Of a stretch of 64,000 nucleotides of DNA, positions 38,901 to 52,300 are shown piece by piece. Positions within the stretch are counted from its first letter, which is position 1; each line of letters opens with the position of its first letter. Source of the DNA: Eledone cirrhosa (lineage: Eukaryota > Mollusca > Cephalopoda > Octopoda > Eledonidae); the NCBI GenBank assembly GCA_964016885.1, contig OZ024741.1:416145081-416209080 (forward strand), read 5' to 3'. The notes beneath the pieces are model-generated. The model was given only the letters and a program-made list of their open reading frames with translations, ran no database searches and was not told the origin of the DNA. Made by a program: the position numbers and the translations under genes.

Positions 38901-41900
38901 AGTTACCAACCTGGTCAACACAGACCAGGACTATTACCTACAGTTGTCTTAACCCTTTAGTTTCCAACCTGGTCAACACTGACCAAGACTATTACCTACA
39001 GTTTTCTCAACCCTTTAGTTACCAACCTGGTCAACAATGACAAAGACTTACCTACAGTTGTCTTAACCCTTTAGTTACCAACCTGGTCAACACTGACCAA
39101 GACTATTACCTACAGTTGTCTTAACCCTTTAGTTAGCAACCTGGTCAACACTGACCAGGACTATTACCTACAGTTGTATTAACCCTTTAGTTACCAACCT
39201 GGTCAACACTGACCAAGACTATTACCTACAGTTGTCTTAACCCTTTAGTTTCCAGCCTGGTCAACACTGATCAGCACTAGTACCTACAGTTGTCTTAACC
39301 CTTTAGTTACCAACCTGGTCAACACTGACCAAGACTATTACCTACAGTTGTCTTAACCGTTTAGTTAACCTGGTCAACACTGACCAGGACTATTACCTAC
39401 AGTTGTCTTAACCCTTTAGTTTCCAACCTGGTCAACACTGACCAGGACTATTATCTACAGTTGTCTTAACAATTTAGTTACCAACCTGGTCAACACTGAC
39501 CAGGACTATTATCTACAGTTGTCTTAACAATTTAGTTACCAACTTGGTCAACACTGACCAAGACTATTACCTACAGTTGTCTTAACGCTTTAGTTACCAA
39601 CCTGGTCAACACTGACCAGGACTATTACCTACAGTTGTCTTAACCCTTTAGTTACCAACCTGGTCAACACTTACCAGGACTATTACCTACAGTTGTCTTA
39701 ACCCTTTAGTTTCCAACCTGGTCAACACTGACCAGGACTATTACCTACAGTTGTCTTAACCCTTTATTTACCAACATGGTCACCACTGACCAGGAGTATT
39801 ACCTACAGTTGTCTTAACCCTTTAGTTACCAACCTGGTCAACAGTGACCAGGACTATTACCTACAGTTGTCTTAACCCTTTAGTTTCCAACCTGGTCAAC
39901 ACTGACCAGGACTATTACCTACAGTTGTCTTAACAATTTAGTTACCAACCTGGTTAACACTGACCAAGACTATTACCTACAGTTGTCTTAACCCTTTAGT
40001 TACCAAACTGGTCAACACTGACCAAGACTATTACCTACAGTTGTCTTAACCCTTTAGTTACCAACCTGGTCAACACTGACCAAGACTATTACCTACAGTT
40101 GTCTTAACCCTTTAGTTACCAACCTGGTCAACACTGACCAGGACTATTACCTACAGTTGTCTTAACCCTTTAGTTACCAACCTGGTCAACACTGACCGGG
40201 ACTATTACCTACAGCTGTGTTAACCCTTTAGTTACCAACCTGGTCAACACTTACCAGGACTATTACCTACAGTTGTCTTAACCCTTTAGTTACCAACCTG
40301 GTCAACACTGACCAGGACTATTACCTACAGTTGTCTTAAACTCTTTAGTTTCCAGCCTGGTCAACACTGACCAGGACTATTACCTACAGTTGTTTTAACC
40401 CTTCAGTTACCAACCTGGTCAACACTAACCAGGACTATTACCTACAGTTGTCTTAACCCTTTAGTTACCAACCTGGTCAACACTGACCAGGACTATTACC
40501 TACAGTTGTCTTAACCCTTTAGTTTCCAACCTGGTCAACACTGACCAGGACTATTACCTAAAGCTGTGTTAACCCTTTAGTTACCAACCTGGTCAACACT
40601 GACCAGGACTATTACCTACAGTAGTCTTAACCCTTTAGTTACCAACCTGGTCAACACTGACCAGGACTATTACCTACAGTTATATTAACCCTTTAGTTAC
40701 CAACCTGGTCAACACTGACCAAGACTATTACCTACAGTCGTCTTAACCCTTTAGTTTCCAACCTGGTCAACACTGACCAGCACTAGTACCTACAGTTGTC
40801 TTAACCCTTTAGTTACCAACCTGGTCGACACTAACCAAGACTATTACCTACAGTTGTCTTAACCCTTTAGTTACCAACCTGGTCAACACTGACCAGGACT
40901 ATTACCTACAGTTGTCTTAACCCTTTAGTTTCCAACTTGGTCAACACTGACCAGGACTATTACCTACATTTGTCTTAACAATTTAGATACCAATCTGGTT
41001 AACACTGACCAAGACTATTACCTACAGTTGTCTTAACCCTTTAGTTACCAACCTGGTCAACACTGACCAGGACTATTACCTACAGTTGTCTTAACCCTTT
41101 AGTTACCAACCTGGTCAACACTGACCAGGACTATTACCTACAGCTGTGTTAACCCTTTAGTTACCAACCTGGTCAACACTTACCAGGACTATTACCTACA
41201 GTTGTCTTAACCCTTTAGTTACCAACCTGGTCAACACTGACCAGGGCTATTACCTACAGTTGTCTTAAACCCTTTAGTTACCAGCCTGGTCAACACTGAC
41301 CAGGACTATTACCTACAGTTGTTTTAACCCTTTAGTTACCAACCTGGTCAACACTAACCAGGACTATTACCTACAGTTGTCTTAACCCTTTAGTTACCAA
41401 CCTGGTCAACACTGACCAGGACTATTACCTACAGTTGTCTTAAACACTTTAGTTTCCAGCCTGGTCAACACTGACCAGGACTATTACCTACAGTTGTTTT
41501 AACCCTTTAGTTACCAACCTGGTCAACACTGACCAAGACTTACCTACAGTTGTCTTAACCCTTTAGTTACCAACCTGGTCAACACTGACCAGGACTATTA
41601 CCTACAGTTGTCTTAACCATTTAGTTACCAACCTGGTCAACACTGACCAAGACTATTACCTACAGTTGTCTTAACGCTTTAGTTACCAACCTGGTCAACA
41701 CTGACCAGGACTATTACCTACAGTTGTCTTAACCCTTTAGTTACCAACCTGGTCAACACTTACCAGGACTATTACCTACAGTTGTCTTAACCCTTTAGTT
41801 TCCAACCTGGTCAACACTGACCAGGACTATTACCTACAGTTGTCTTAACCCTTTATTTACCAACATGGTCACCACTGACCAGGAGTATTACCTACAGTTG

Positions 41901-42763
41901 TCTTAACCCTTTAGTTACCAACCTGGTCAACAGTGACCAGGACTATTACCTACAGTTGTCTTAACCCTTTAGTTTCCAACCTGGTCAACACTGACCAGGA
42001 CTATTACCTACAGTTGTCTTAACAATTTAGTTACCAACCTGGTTAACACTGACCAAGACTATTACCTACAGTTGTCTTAACCCTTTAGTTACCAACCTGG
42101 TCAACACTGACCAAGACTATTACCTACAGTTGTCTTAACCCTTTAGTTACCAACCTGGTCAACACTGACCAAGACTATTACCTACAGTTGTCTTAACCCT
42201 TTAGTTACCAACCTGGTCAACACTGACCAGGACTATTACCTACAGTTGTCTTAACCCTTTAGTTACCAACCTGGTCAACACTGACCAGGACTATTACCTA
42301 CAGCTGTGTTAACCCTTTAGTTACCAACCTGGTCAACACTTACCAGGACTATTACCTACAGTTGTCTTAACCCTTTAGTTACCAACCTGGTCAACACTGA
42401 CCAGGACTATTACCTACAGTTGTCTTAAACTCTTTAGTTTCCAGCCTGGTCAACACTGACCAGGACTATTACCTACAGTTGTTTTAACCCTTTAGTTACC
42501 AACCTGGTCAACACTAACCAGGACTATTACCTACAGTTGTCTTAACCCTTTAGTTACCAACCTGGTCAACACTGACCAGGACTATTACCTACAGTTGTCT
42601 TAACCCTTTAGTTTCCAACCTGGTCAACACTGACCAGGACTATTACCTAAAGCTGTGTTAACCCTTTAGTTACCAACCTGGTCAACACAGACCAGGACTA
42701 TTACCTACAGTTGTCTTAACCCTTTAGTTTCCAGCCTGGTCAACACTGACCAAGACTATTACC
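25370..42763 (+). repeat. Higher-order tandem duplication, 8697 bp (about 150 monomers)
   Basis: Markers at constant offset 8697 include GTTATCAACC (25391/34088), TAACACTTTAG (27121/35818), AGTTACCAGG (29161/37858), CTGATTAACAC (about 30099/38796), CCTAAATCTG (30182/38879) and the GGTCACCACTG series (25808/34505, 28708/37405, 31081/39778, 33170/41867). The copied unit already contains part of the 2900-bp duplication and a 2089-bp repeat, so this event is younger than those. Confidence 0.92.
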
Positions 42764-45000
42764 TACAGTTTTCTCAACCCTTTAGTTACCAACCTGGTCA
42801 ACACTGACCAAGACTTACCTACAGTTGTCTTAACCCTTTAGTTACCAACCTGGTCAACACTGACCAAGACTATTACCTACAGTTTTCTCAACCCTTTAGT
42901 TACCAACCTGGTCAACAATGACCAAGACTTACCTACAGTTGTCTTAACCCTTTAGTTACCAACCTGGTCAACACTGACCAAGACTATTACCTACAGTTGT
43001 CTTAACCCTTTAGTTAGCAACCTGGTCAACACTGACCAGGACTATTACCTACAGTTGTATTAACCCTTTAGTTACCAACCTGGTCAACACTGACCAAGAC
43101 TATTACCTACAGTTGTCTTAACCCTTTAGTTTCCAGCCTGGTCAACACTGATCAGCACTAGTACCTACAGTTGTCTTAACCCTTTAGTTACCAACCTGGT
43201 CAACACTGACCAAGACTATTACCTACAGTTGTCTTAACCGTTTAGTTAACCTGGTCAACACTGACCAGGACTATTACCTACAGTTGTCTTAACCCTTTAG
43301 TTTCCAACCTGGTCAACACTGACCAGGACTATTATCTACAGTTGTCTTAACAATTTAGTTACCAACCTGGTCAACACTGACCAGGACTATTATCTACAGT
43401 TGTCTTAACAATTTAGTTACCAACCTGGTCAACACTGACCAAGACTATTACCTACAGTTGTCTTAACGCTTTAGTTACCAACCTGGTCAACACTGACCAG
43501 GACTATTACCTACAGTTGTCTTAACCCTTTAGTTACCAACCTGGTCAACACTTACCAGGACTATTACCTACAGTTGTCTTAACCCTTTAGTTTCCAACCT
43601 GGTCAACACTGACCAGGACTATTACCTACAGTTGTCTTAACCCTTTATTTACCAACATGGTCACCACTGACCAGGAGTATTACCTACAGTTGTCTTAACC
43701 CTTTAGTTACCAACCTGGTCAACAGTGACCAGGACTATTACCTACAGTTGTCTTAACCCTTTAGTTTCCAACCTGGTCAACACTGACCAGGACTATTACC
43801 TACAGTTGTCTTAACAATTTAGTTACCAACCTGGTTAACACTGACCAAGACTATTACCTACAGTTGTCTTAACCTTTTAGTTACCAAACTGGTCAACACT
43901 GACCAAGACTATTACCTACAGTTGTCTTAACCCTTTAGTTACCAACCTGGTCAACACTGACCAAGACTATTACCTACAGTTGTCTTAACCCTTTAGTTAC
44001 CAACCTGGTCAACACTGACCAGGACTATTACCTACAGTTGTCTTAACCCTTTAGTTACCAACCTGGTCAACACTGACCAGGACTATTACCTACAGCTGTG
44101 TTAACCCTTTAGTTACCAACCTGGTCAACACTTACCAGGACTGTTACCTACAGTTGTCTTAACCCTTTAGTTACCAACCTGGTCAACACTGACCAGGACT
44201 ATTACCTACAGTTGTCTTAAACTCTTTAGTTTCCAGCCTGGTCAACACTGACCAGGACTATTACCTACAGTTGTTTTAACCCTTCAGTTACCAACCTGGT
44301 CAACACTAACCAGGACTATTACCTACAGTTGTCTTAACCCTTTAGTTACCAACCTGGTCAACACTGACCAGGACTATTACCTACAGTTGTCTTAACCCTT
44401 TAGTTTCCAACCTGGTCAACACTGACCAGGACTATTACCTAAAGCTGTGTTAACCCTTTAGTTACCAACCTGGTCAACACTGACCAGGACTATTACCTAC
44501 AGTAGTCTTAACCCTTTAGTTACCAACCTGGTCAACACTGACCAGGACTATTACCTACAGTTATATTAACCCTTTAGTTACCAACCTGGTCAACACTGAC
44601 CAAGACTATTACCTACAGTCGTCTTAACCCTTTAGTTTCCAACCTGGTCAACACTGACCAGCACTAGTACCTACAGTTGTCTTAACCCTTTAGTTACCAA
44701 CCTGGTCGACACTAACCAAGACTATTACCTACAGTTGTCTTAACCCTTTAGTTACCAACCTGGTCAACACTGACCAGGACTATTACCTACAGTTGTCTTA
44801 ACCCTTTAGTTTCCAACTTGGTCAACACTGACCAGGACTATTACCTACATTTGTCTTAACAATTTAGATACCAATCTGGTTAACACTGACCAAGACTATT
44901 ACCTACAGTTGTCTTAACCCTTTAGTTACCAACCTGGTCAACACTGACCAGGACTATTACCTACAGTTGTCTTAACCCTTTAGTTACCAACCTGGTCAAC
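38980..45000 (+). repeat. Partial higher-order duplication, offset 3881 bp
   Basis: A monomer with a three-base loss (TTTAGTTAACCTGGTC) is found near 39360 and 43241, offset 3881; GGTCACCACTG at 39778 and 43659 has the same offset. The same monomer lies near 30664, one 8697-bp unit earlier. Neighbouring monomers, including the ACTGATCAGCACTAGTACC type, also match between the two blocks. Confidence 0.8.
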
Positions 45001-48000
45001 ACTGACCAGGACTATTACCTACAGCTGTGTTAACCCTTTAGTTACCAACCTGGTCAACACTTACCAGGACTATTACCTACAGTTGTCTTAACCCTTTAGT
45101 TACCAACCTGGTCAACACTGACCAGGGCTATTACCTACAGTTGTCTTAAACCCTTTAGTTACCAGCCTGGTCAACACTGACCAGGACTATTACCTACAGT
45201 TGTTTTAACCCTTTAGTTACCAACCTGGTCAACACTAACCAGGACTATTACCTACAGTTGTCTTAACCCTTTAGTTACCAACCTGGTCAACACTGACCAG
45301 GACTATTACCTACAGTTGTCTTAAACACTTTAGTTTCCAGCCTGGTCAACACTGACCAGGACTATTACCTACAGTTGTTTTAACCCTTTAGTTACCAACC
45401 TGGTCAACACTGACCATGACTATTACCTACAGTTGTCTTAACCCTTTAGTTACCAACCTGGTCAACACTGACCAGGACTATTACCTACAGTTTTCTCAAC
45501 CCTTTAGTTACCAACCTGGTCAACACTGACCAAGACTTACCTACAGTTGTCTTAACCCTTTAGTTACCAACCTGGTCAACACTGACCAGGACTATTACCT
45601 ACAGTTGTCTTAACCATTTAGTTACCAACCTGGTCAACACTGACCAAGACTATTACCTACAGTTGTCTTAACGCTTTAGTTACCAACCTGGTCAACACTG
45701 ACCAGGACTATTACCTACAGTTGTCTTAACCCTTTAGTTACCAACCTGGTCAACACTTACCAGGACTATTACCTACAGTTGTCTTAACCCTTTAGTTTCC
45801 AACCTGGTCAACACTGACCAGGACTATTGCCTACAGTTGTCTTAACCCTTTATTTACCAACATGGTCACCACTGACCAGGAGTATTACCTACAGTTGTCT
45901 TAACCCTTTAGTTACCAACCTGGTCAACAGTGACCAGGACTATTACCTACAGTTGTCTTAACCCTTTAGTTTCCAACCTGGTCAACACTGACCAGGACTA
46001 TTACCTACAGTTGTCTTAACAATTTAGTTACCAACCTGGTTAACACTGACCAAGACTATTACCTACAGTTGTCTTAACCCTTTAGTTACCAACCTGGTCA
46101 ACACTGACCAAGACTATTACCTACAGTTGTCTTAACCCTTTAGTTACCAACCTGGTCAACACTGACCAAGACTATTACCTACAGTTGTCTTAACCCTTTA
46201 GTTACCAACCTGGTCAACACTGACCAGGACTATTACCTACAGCTGTGTTAACCCTTTAGTTACCAACCTGGTCAACACTTACCAGGACTATTACCTACAG
46301 TTGTCTTAACCCTTTAGTTACCAACCTGGTCAACACTGACCAGGACTATTACCTACAGTTGTCTTAAACTCTTTAGTTTCCAGCCTGGTCAACACTGACC
46401 AGGACTATTACCTACAGTTGTTTTAACCCTTTAGTTACCAACCTGGTCAACACTAACCAGGACTATTACCTACAGTTGTCTTAACCCTTTAGTTACCAAC
46501 CTGGTCAACACTGACCAGGACTATTACCTACAGTTGTCTTAACCCTTTAGTTTCCAACCTGGTCAACACTGACCAGGACTATTACCTAAAGCTGTGTTAA
46601 CCCTTTAGTTACCAACCTGGTCAACACAGACCAGGACTATTACCTACAGTTGTCTTAACCCTTTAGTTTCCAGCCTGGTCAACACTGACCAAGACTATTA
46701 CCTACAGTTTTCTCAACCCTTTAGTTACCAACCTGGTCAACACTGACCAAGACTTACCTACAGTTGTCTTAACCCTTTAGTTACCAACCTGGTCAACACT
46801 GACCAAGACTATTACCTACAGTTGTCTTAACCCTTTAGTTACCAACCTGGTCAACACTGACCAGGACTATTACCTACAGTTGTATTAACCCTTTAGTTAC
46901 CAACCTGGTCAACACTGACCAAGACTATTACCTACAGTTGTCTTAACCCTTTAGTTTCCAACCTGGTCAACACTGACCAGCACTAGTACCTACAGTTGTC
47001 TTAACCCTTTAGTTACCAACCTGGTCGACACTGACCAAGACTATTACCTACAGTTGTCTTAACCCTTTAGTTACCAACCTGGTCAACACTGACCAGGACT
47101 ATTACCTACAGTTGTCTTAACCCTTTAGTTTCCAACTTGGTCAACACTGACCAGGACTATTACCTACATTTGTCTTAACAATTTAGATACCAACCTGGTT
47201 AACACTGACCAAGACTATTACCTACAGTTGTCTTAACCCTTTAGTTACCAACCTGGTCAACACTCACCAGGACTATTACCTACAGTTGTCTTAACCCTTT
47301 AGTTACCAACCTGGTCAACACTGACCAGGACTATTACCTACAGCTGTGTTAACCCTTTAGTTACCAACCTGGTCAACACTTACCAGGACTATTACCTATA
47401 GTTGTCTTAACCCTTTAGTTACCAACTGGTCAACACTGACTAGGACTATTACCTACAGTTGTCTAAAACCCTTTAGTTTCCAGCCTGGTCAACACTGACC
47501 AGGACTATTACCTACAGTTGTTTTAAACTTTAGTTACCAACCTGGTTAACACTAACCAGGACTATTACCTACAGTTGTCTTAACCCTTTAGTTACCAACC
47601 TGGTCAACACTGACCAGGACTATTACCTACAGTTGTCTTAAACCCTTTATTTTCCAGCCTGGTCAACACTGACCAGGACTATTACTTACAGTTGTTTTAA
47701 CCCTTTAGTTACCAACCTGGTCAACACTGACCATGACTATTACCTACAGTTGTCTTAACCCTTTAGTTACCAACCTGGTCAACACTGACCAGGACTATTA
47801 CCTACAGTTTTCTCAACCCTTTAGTTACCAACCTGGTCAACACTGACCAAGACTTACCTACAATTGTCTTAACCTTTTAGTTACCAACCTGGTCAACACT
47901 GACCAGGACTATTACCTACAGTTGTCTTAACCATTTAGTTACCAACCTGGTCAACACTGACCAAGACTATTACCTACAGTTGTCTTAACCCTTTAGTTTC

Positions 48001-49399
48001 CAACCTGGTCAACACTGACCAGGACAATTACCTACAGTTGTGTTAACCCTTTAGTTTCCACCCTGGTCAACACTGACCAGGACTATTACCTACAGTTGTG
48101 TTAACCCTTTAGTTACCAACCTGGTCAACACTGACCAGGACTATTACCTACAGTTGTCTTAACCCTTTAGTTTCCAACCTGGTCAACACTGACCAAGACT
48201 ATTACCTACAGTTGTCTTAACCCTTTAGTTACCAACCTGGTCAACACTGACCATGACTATTACCTACAGTTGTCTTAACCCTTTAGTTACCAACCTGGTC
48301 AACACTGACCAGGACCATTACCTACAGTTGTCTTAACCCTTTAGTTTCCAACCTGGTCAACACTGACCAAGACTATTACCTACAGTTGTCTTAACCCTTT
48401 AGTTACCAACCTGGTCAACACTGACCAAGACTATTACCTACAGTTGTCTTAACCCTTTAGTTACCAACCTGGTCAACACTGACCAGGACTATTACCTACA
48501 GTTGTCTTAACCCTTTAGTTTCCAACCTGGTCAACACTGACCAGGACTATTACCTACAGTTGTCTTAAACCCTTTAGTTTCCAGCCTGGTCAACACTGAC
48601 CAAGACTATTACCTACAGTTGTCTTAACCCTTTAGTTACCAATCTGGTCAACACTGACCAGGTCTATTACCTACAGTTGTCTTAACCCTTTAGTGTCCAA
48701 CCTGGTCAACACTGACCAAGACTATTACCTACAGTTGTCTTAACCCTTTAGTTACCAACCTGGTCAACACTGACCAAGACTATTACCTACAGTTGTCTTA
48801 ACCGTTTAGTTAACAACCTGGTCAACACTGACCAGGACTATTACCTACAGTTGTCTTAACCCTTTAGTTTCCAACCTGGTCAACACTGACCAGGACTATT
48901 ATCTACAGTTGTCTTAACAATTTAGTTACCAACCTGGTCAACACTGAGCAGGACTATTACCTACAGTTGTGTTAACCCTTTAGTTTCCACCCTGGTCAAC
49001 ACTGACCAGGACTATTACCTACAGTTGTGTTAACCCTTTAGTTACCAACCTGGTCAACACTGACCAGGACTATTACCTACAGTTGTCTTAACCCTTTAGT
49101 TTCCACCCTGGTCAACACTGACCAGGACTATTACCTACAGTTGTGTTAACCCTTTAGTTACCAACCTGGTCAACACTGACCAGGACTATTACCTACAGTT
49201 GTCTTAACCCTTTAGTTTCCAACCTGGTCAACACTGACCAAGACTATTACCTACAGTTGTCTTAACCCTTTAGTTACCAACCTGGTCAACACTGACCATG
49301 ACTATTACCTACAGTTGTCTTAACCCTTTAGTTACCAACCTGGTCAACACTGACCAGGACCATTACCTACAGTTGTCTTAACCCTTTAGTTTCCAACCT

Positions 49400-52300
49400 G
49401 GTCAACACTGACCAAGACTATTACCTACAGTTGTCTTAACCCTTTAGTTACCAATCTGGTCAACACTGACCAGGACTATTACCTACAGTTGTCTTAACCC
49501 TTTAGTGTCCAACCTGGTCAACACTGACCAAGACTATTACCTACAGTTGTCTTAACCCTTTAGTTACCAACCTGGTCAACACTGACCAAGACTATTACCT
49601 ACAGTTGTCTTAACCGTTTAGTTAACAACCTGGTCAACACTGACCAGGACTATTACCTACATTTGTCTTAACCCTTTAGTTTCCAACCTGGTCAACACTG
49701 ACCAGGACTATTATCTACAGTTGTCTTAACAATTTAGTTACCAACCTGGTCAACACTGACCAGGACTATTATCTACAGTTGTCTTAACTATTTAGTTACC
49801 AACCTGGTCAACACTGACCAAGACTATTACCTACAGTTGTTTTAACCATTTAGTTACCAACCTGGTCAACACTGACCAAGACTATTACCTACAGTTGTCT
49901 TAACGCTTTAGTTACCAACCTGGTCAACACTTACCAGGACTATTACCTACAGTTGCTTAACCCTTTAGTTTCAAACCTGGTCAACACTGACCAGGACTAT
50001 TGCCTACAGTTGTCTTAACCCTTTATTTACCAACATGGTCACCACTGACCAGGAGTATTACCTACAGTTGTCTTAACCCTTTAGTTACCAACCTCGTCAA
50101 CAGTGACCAGGACTATTACCTACAGTTGTCTTAACCCTTTAGTTTCCAACCTGGTCAACACTGACCAGGACTATTACCTACAGTTGTCTTAACAATTTAG
50201 TTACCAACCTGGTTAACACTGACCAAGACTATTACCTACAGTTGTCTTAACCCTTTAGTTACCAACCTGGTCAACACTGACCAAGACTATTACCTACAGT
50301 TGTCTTAACCCTTTAGTTACCAACCTGGTCAACACTGACCAGGACTATTACATACAGTTGTCTTAACCCTTTAGTTACCAACCTGGTCAACACTGACCAG
50401 GACTATTACCTACAGCTGTGTTAACCCTTTAGTTACCAACCTGGTCAACACTTACCAGGACTATTACCTATAGTTGTCTTAACCCTTTAGTTACCAACCT
50501 GGTCAACACTGACTAGGACTATTACCTACAGTTGTCTAAAACCCTTTAGTTTCCAGCCTGGTCAACACTGACCAGGACTATTACCTACAGTTGTTTTAAC
50601 CCTTTAGTTACCAACCTGGTCAACACTAACCAGGACTATTACCTACAGTTGTCTTAACCCTTTAGTTACCAACCTGGTCAACACTGACCAGGACTATTAC
50701 CTACAGTTGTCTTAAACCCTTTGGTTTCCAGCCTGGTCAACACTGACCAGGACTATTACCTACAGTTGTTTTAACCCTTTAGTTACCAACCTGGTCAACA
50801 CTGACCATGACTATTACCTACAGTTGTCTTAACCCTTTAGTTACCAACCTGGTCAACACTGACCAGGACTATTACCTACAGTTTTCTCAACCCTTTAGTT
50901 ACCAACCTGGTCAACACTGACCAAGACTTACCTACAGTTGTCTTAACCCTTTAGTTACCAACCTGGTCAACACTGACCAGGACTATTACCTACAGTTGTC
51001 TTAACCATTTAGTTACCAACCTGGTCAACACTGACCAAGACTATTACCTACAGTTGTCTTAACCCTTTAGTTTCCAACCTGGTCAACACTGACCAGGACT
51101 ATTACCTACAGTTGTGTTAACCCTTTAGTTTCCACCCTGGTCAACACTGACCAGGACTATTACCTACAGTTGTGTTAACCCTTTAGTTACCAACCTGGTC
51201 AACACTGACCAGGACTATTACCTACAGTTGTCTTAACCCTTTAGTTTCCACCCTGGTCAACACTGACCAGGACTATTACCTACAGTTGTGTTAACCCTTT
51301 AGTTACCAACCTGGTCAACACTGACCAGGACTATTACCTACAGTTGTCTTAACCCTTTAGTTTCCAACCTGGTCAACACTGACCAAGACTATTACCTACA
51401 GTTGTCTTAACCCTTTAGTTACCAACCTGGTCAACACTGACCATGACTATTACCTACAGTTGTCTTAACCCTTTAGTTACCAACCTGGTCAACACTGACC
51501 AGGACCATTACCTACAGTTGTCTTAACCCTTTAGTTTCCAACCTGGTCAACACTGACCAAGACTATTACCTACAGTTGTCTTAACCCTTTAGTTACCAAC
51601 CTGGTCAAAACTGACCAAGACTATTACCTACAGTTGTCTTAACCCTTTAGTTACCAACCTGGTCAACACTGACCAGGACTATTACCTACAGTTGTCTTAA
51701 CCCTTTAGTTTCCAACCTGGTCAACACTGACCAGGACTATTACCTACAGTTGTCTTAAACCCTTTAGTTTCCAGCCTGGTCAACACTGACCAAGACTATT
51801 ACCTACAGTTGTCTTAACCCTTTAGTTACCAATCTGGTCAACACTGACCAGGACTATTACCTACAGTTGTCTTAACCCTTTAGTGTCCAACCTGGTCAAC
51901 ACTGACCAAGACTATTACCTACAGTTGTCTTAACCCTTTAGTTACCAACCTGGTCAACACTGACCAAGACTATTACCTACAGTTGTCTTAACCGTTTAGT
52001 TAACAACCTGGTCAACACTGACCAGGACTATTACCTACATTTGTCTTAACCCTTTAGTTTCCAACCTGGTCAACACTGACCAGGACTATTATCTACAGTT
52101 GTCTTAACAATTTAGTTACCAACCTGGTCAACACTGACCAGGACTATTATCTACAGTTGTCTTAACTATTTAGTTACCAACCTGGTCAACACTGACCAAG
52201 ACTATTACCTACAGTTGTTTTAACCATTTAGTTACCAACCTGGTCAACACTGACCAAGACTATTACCTACAGTTGTCTTAACGCTTTAGTTACCAACCTG

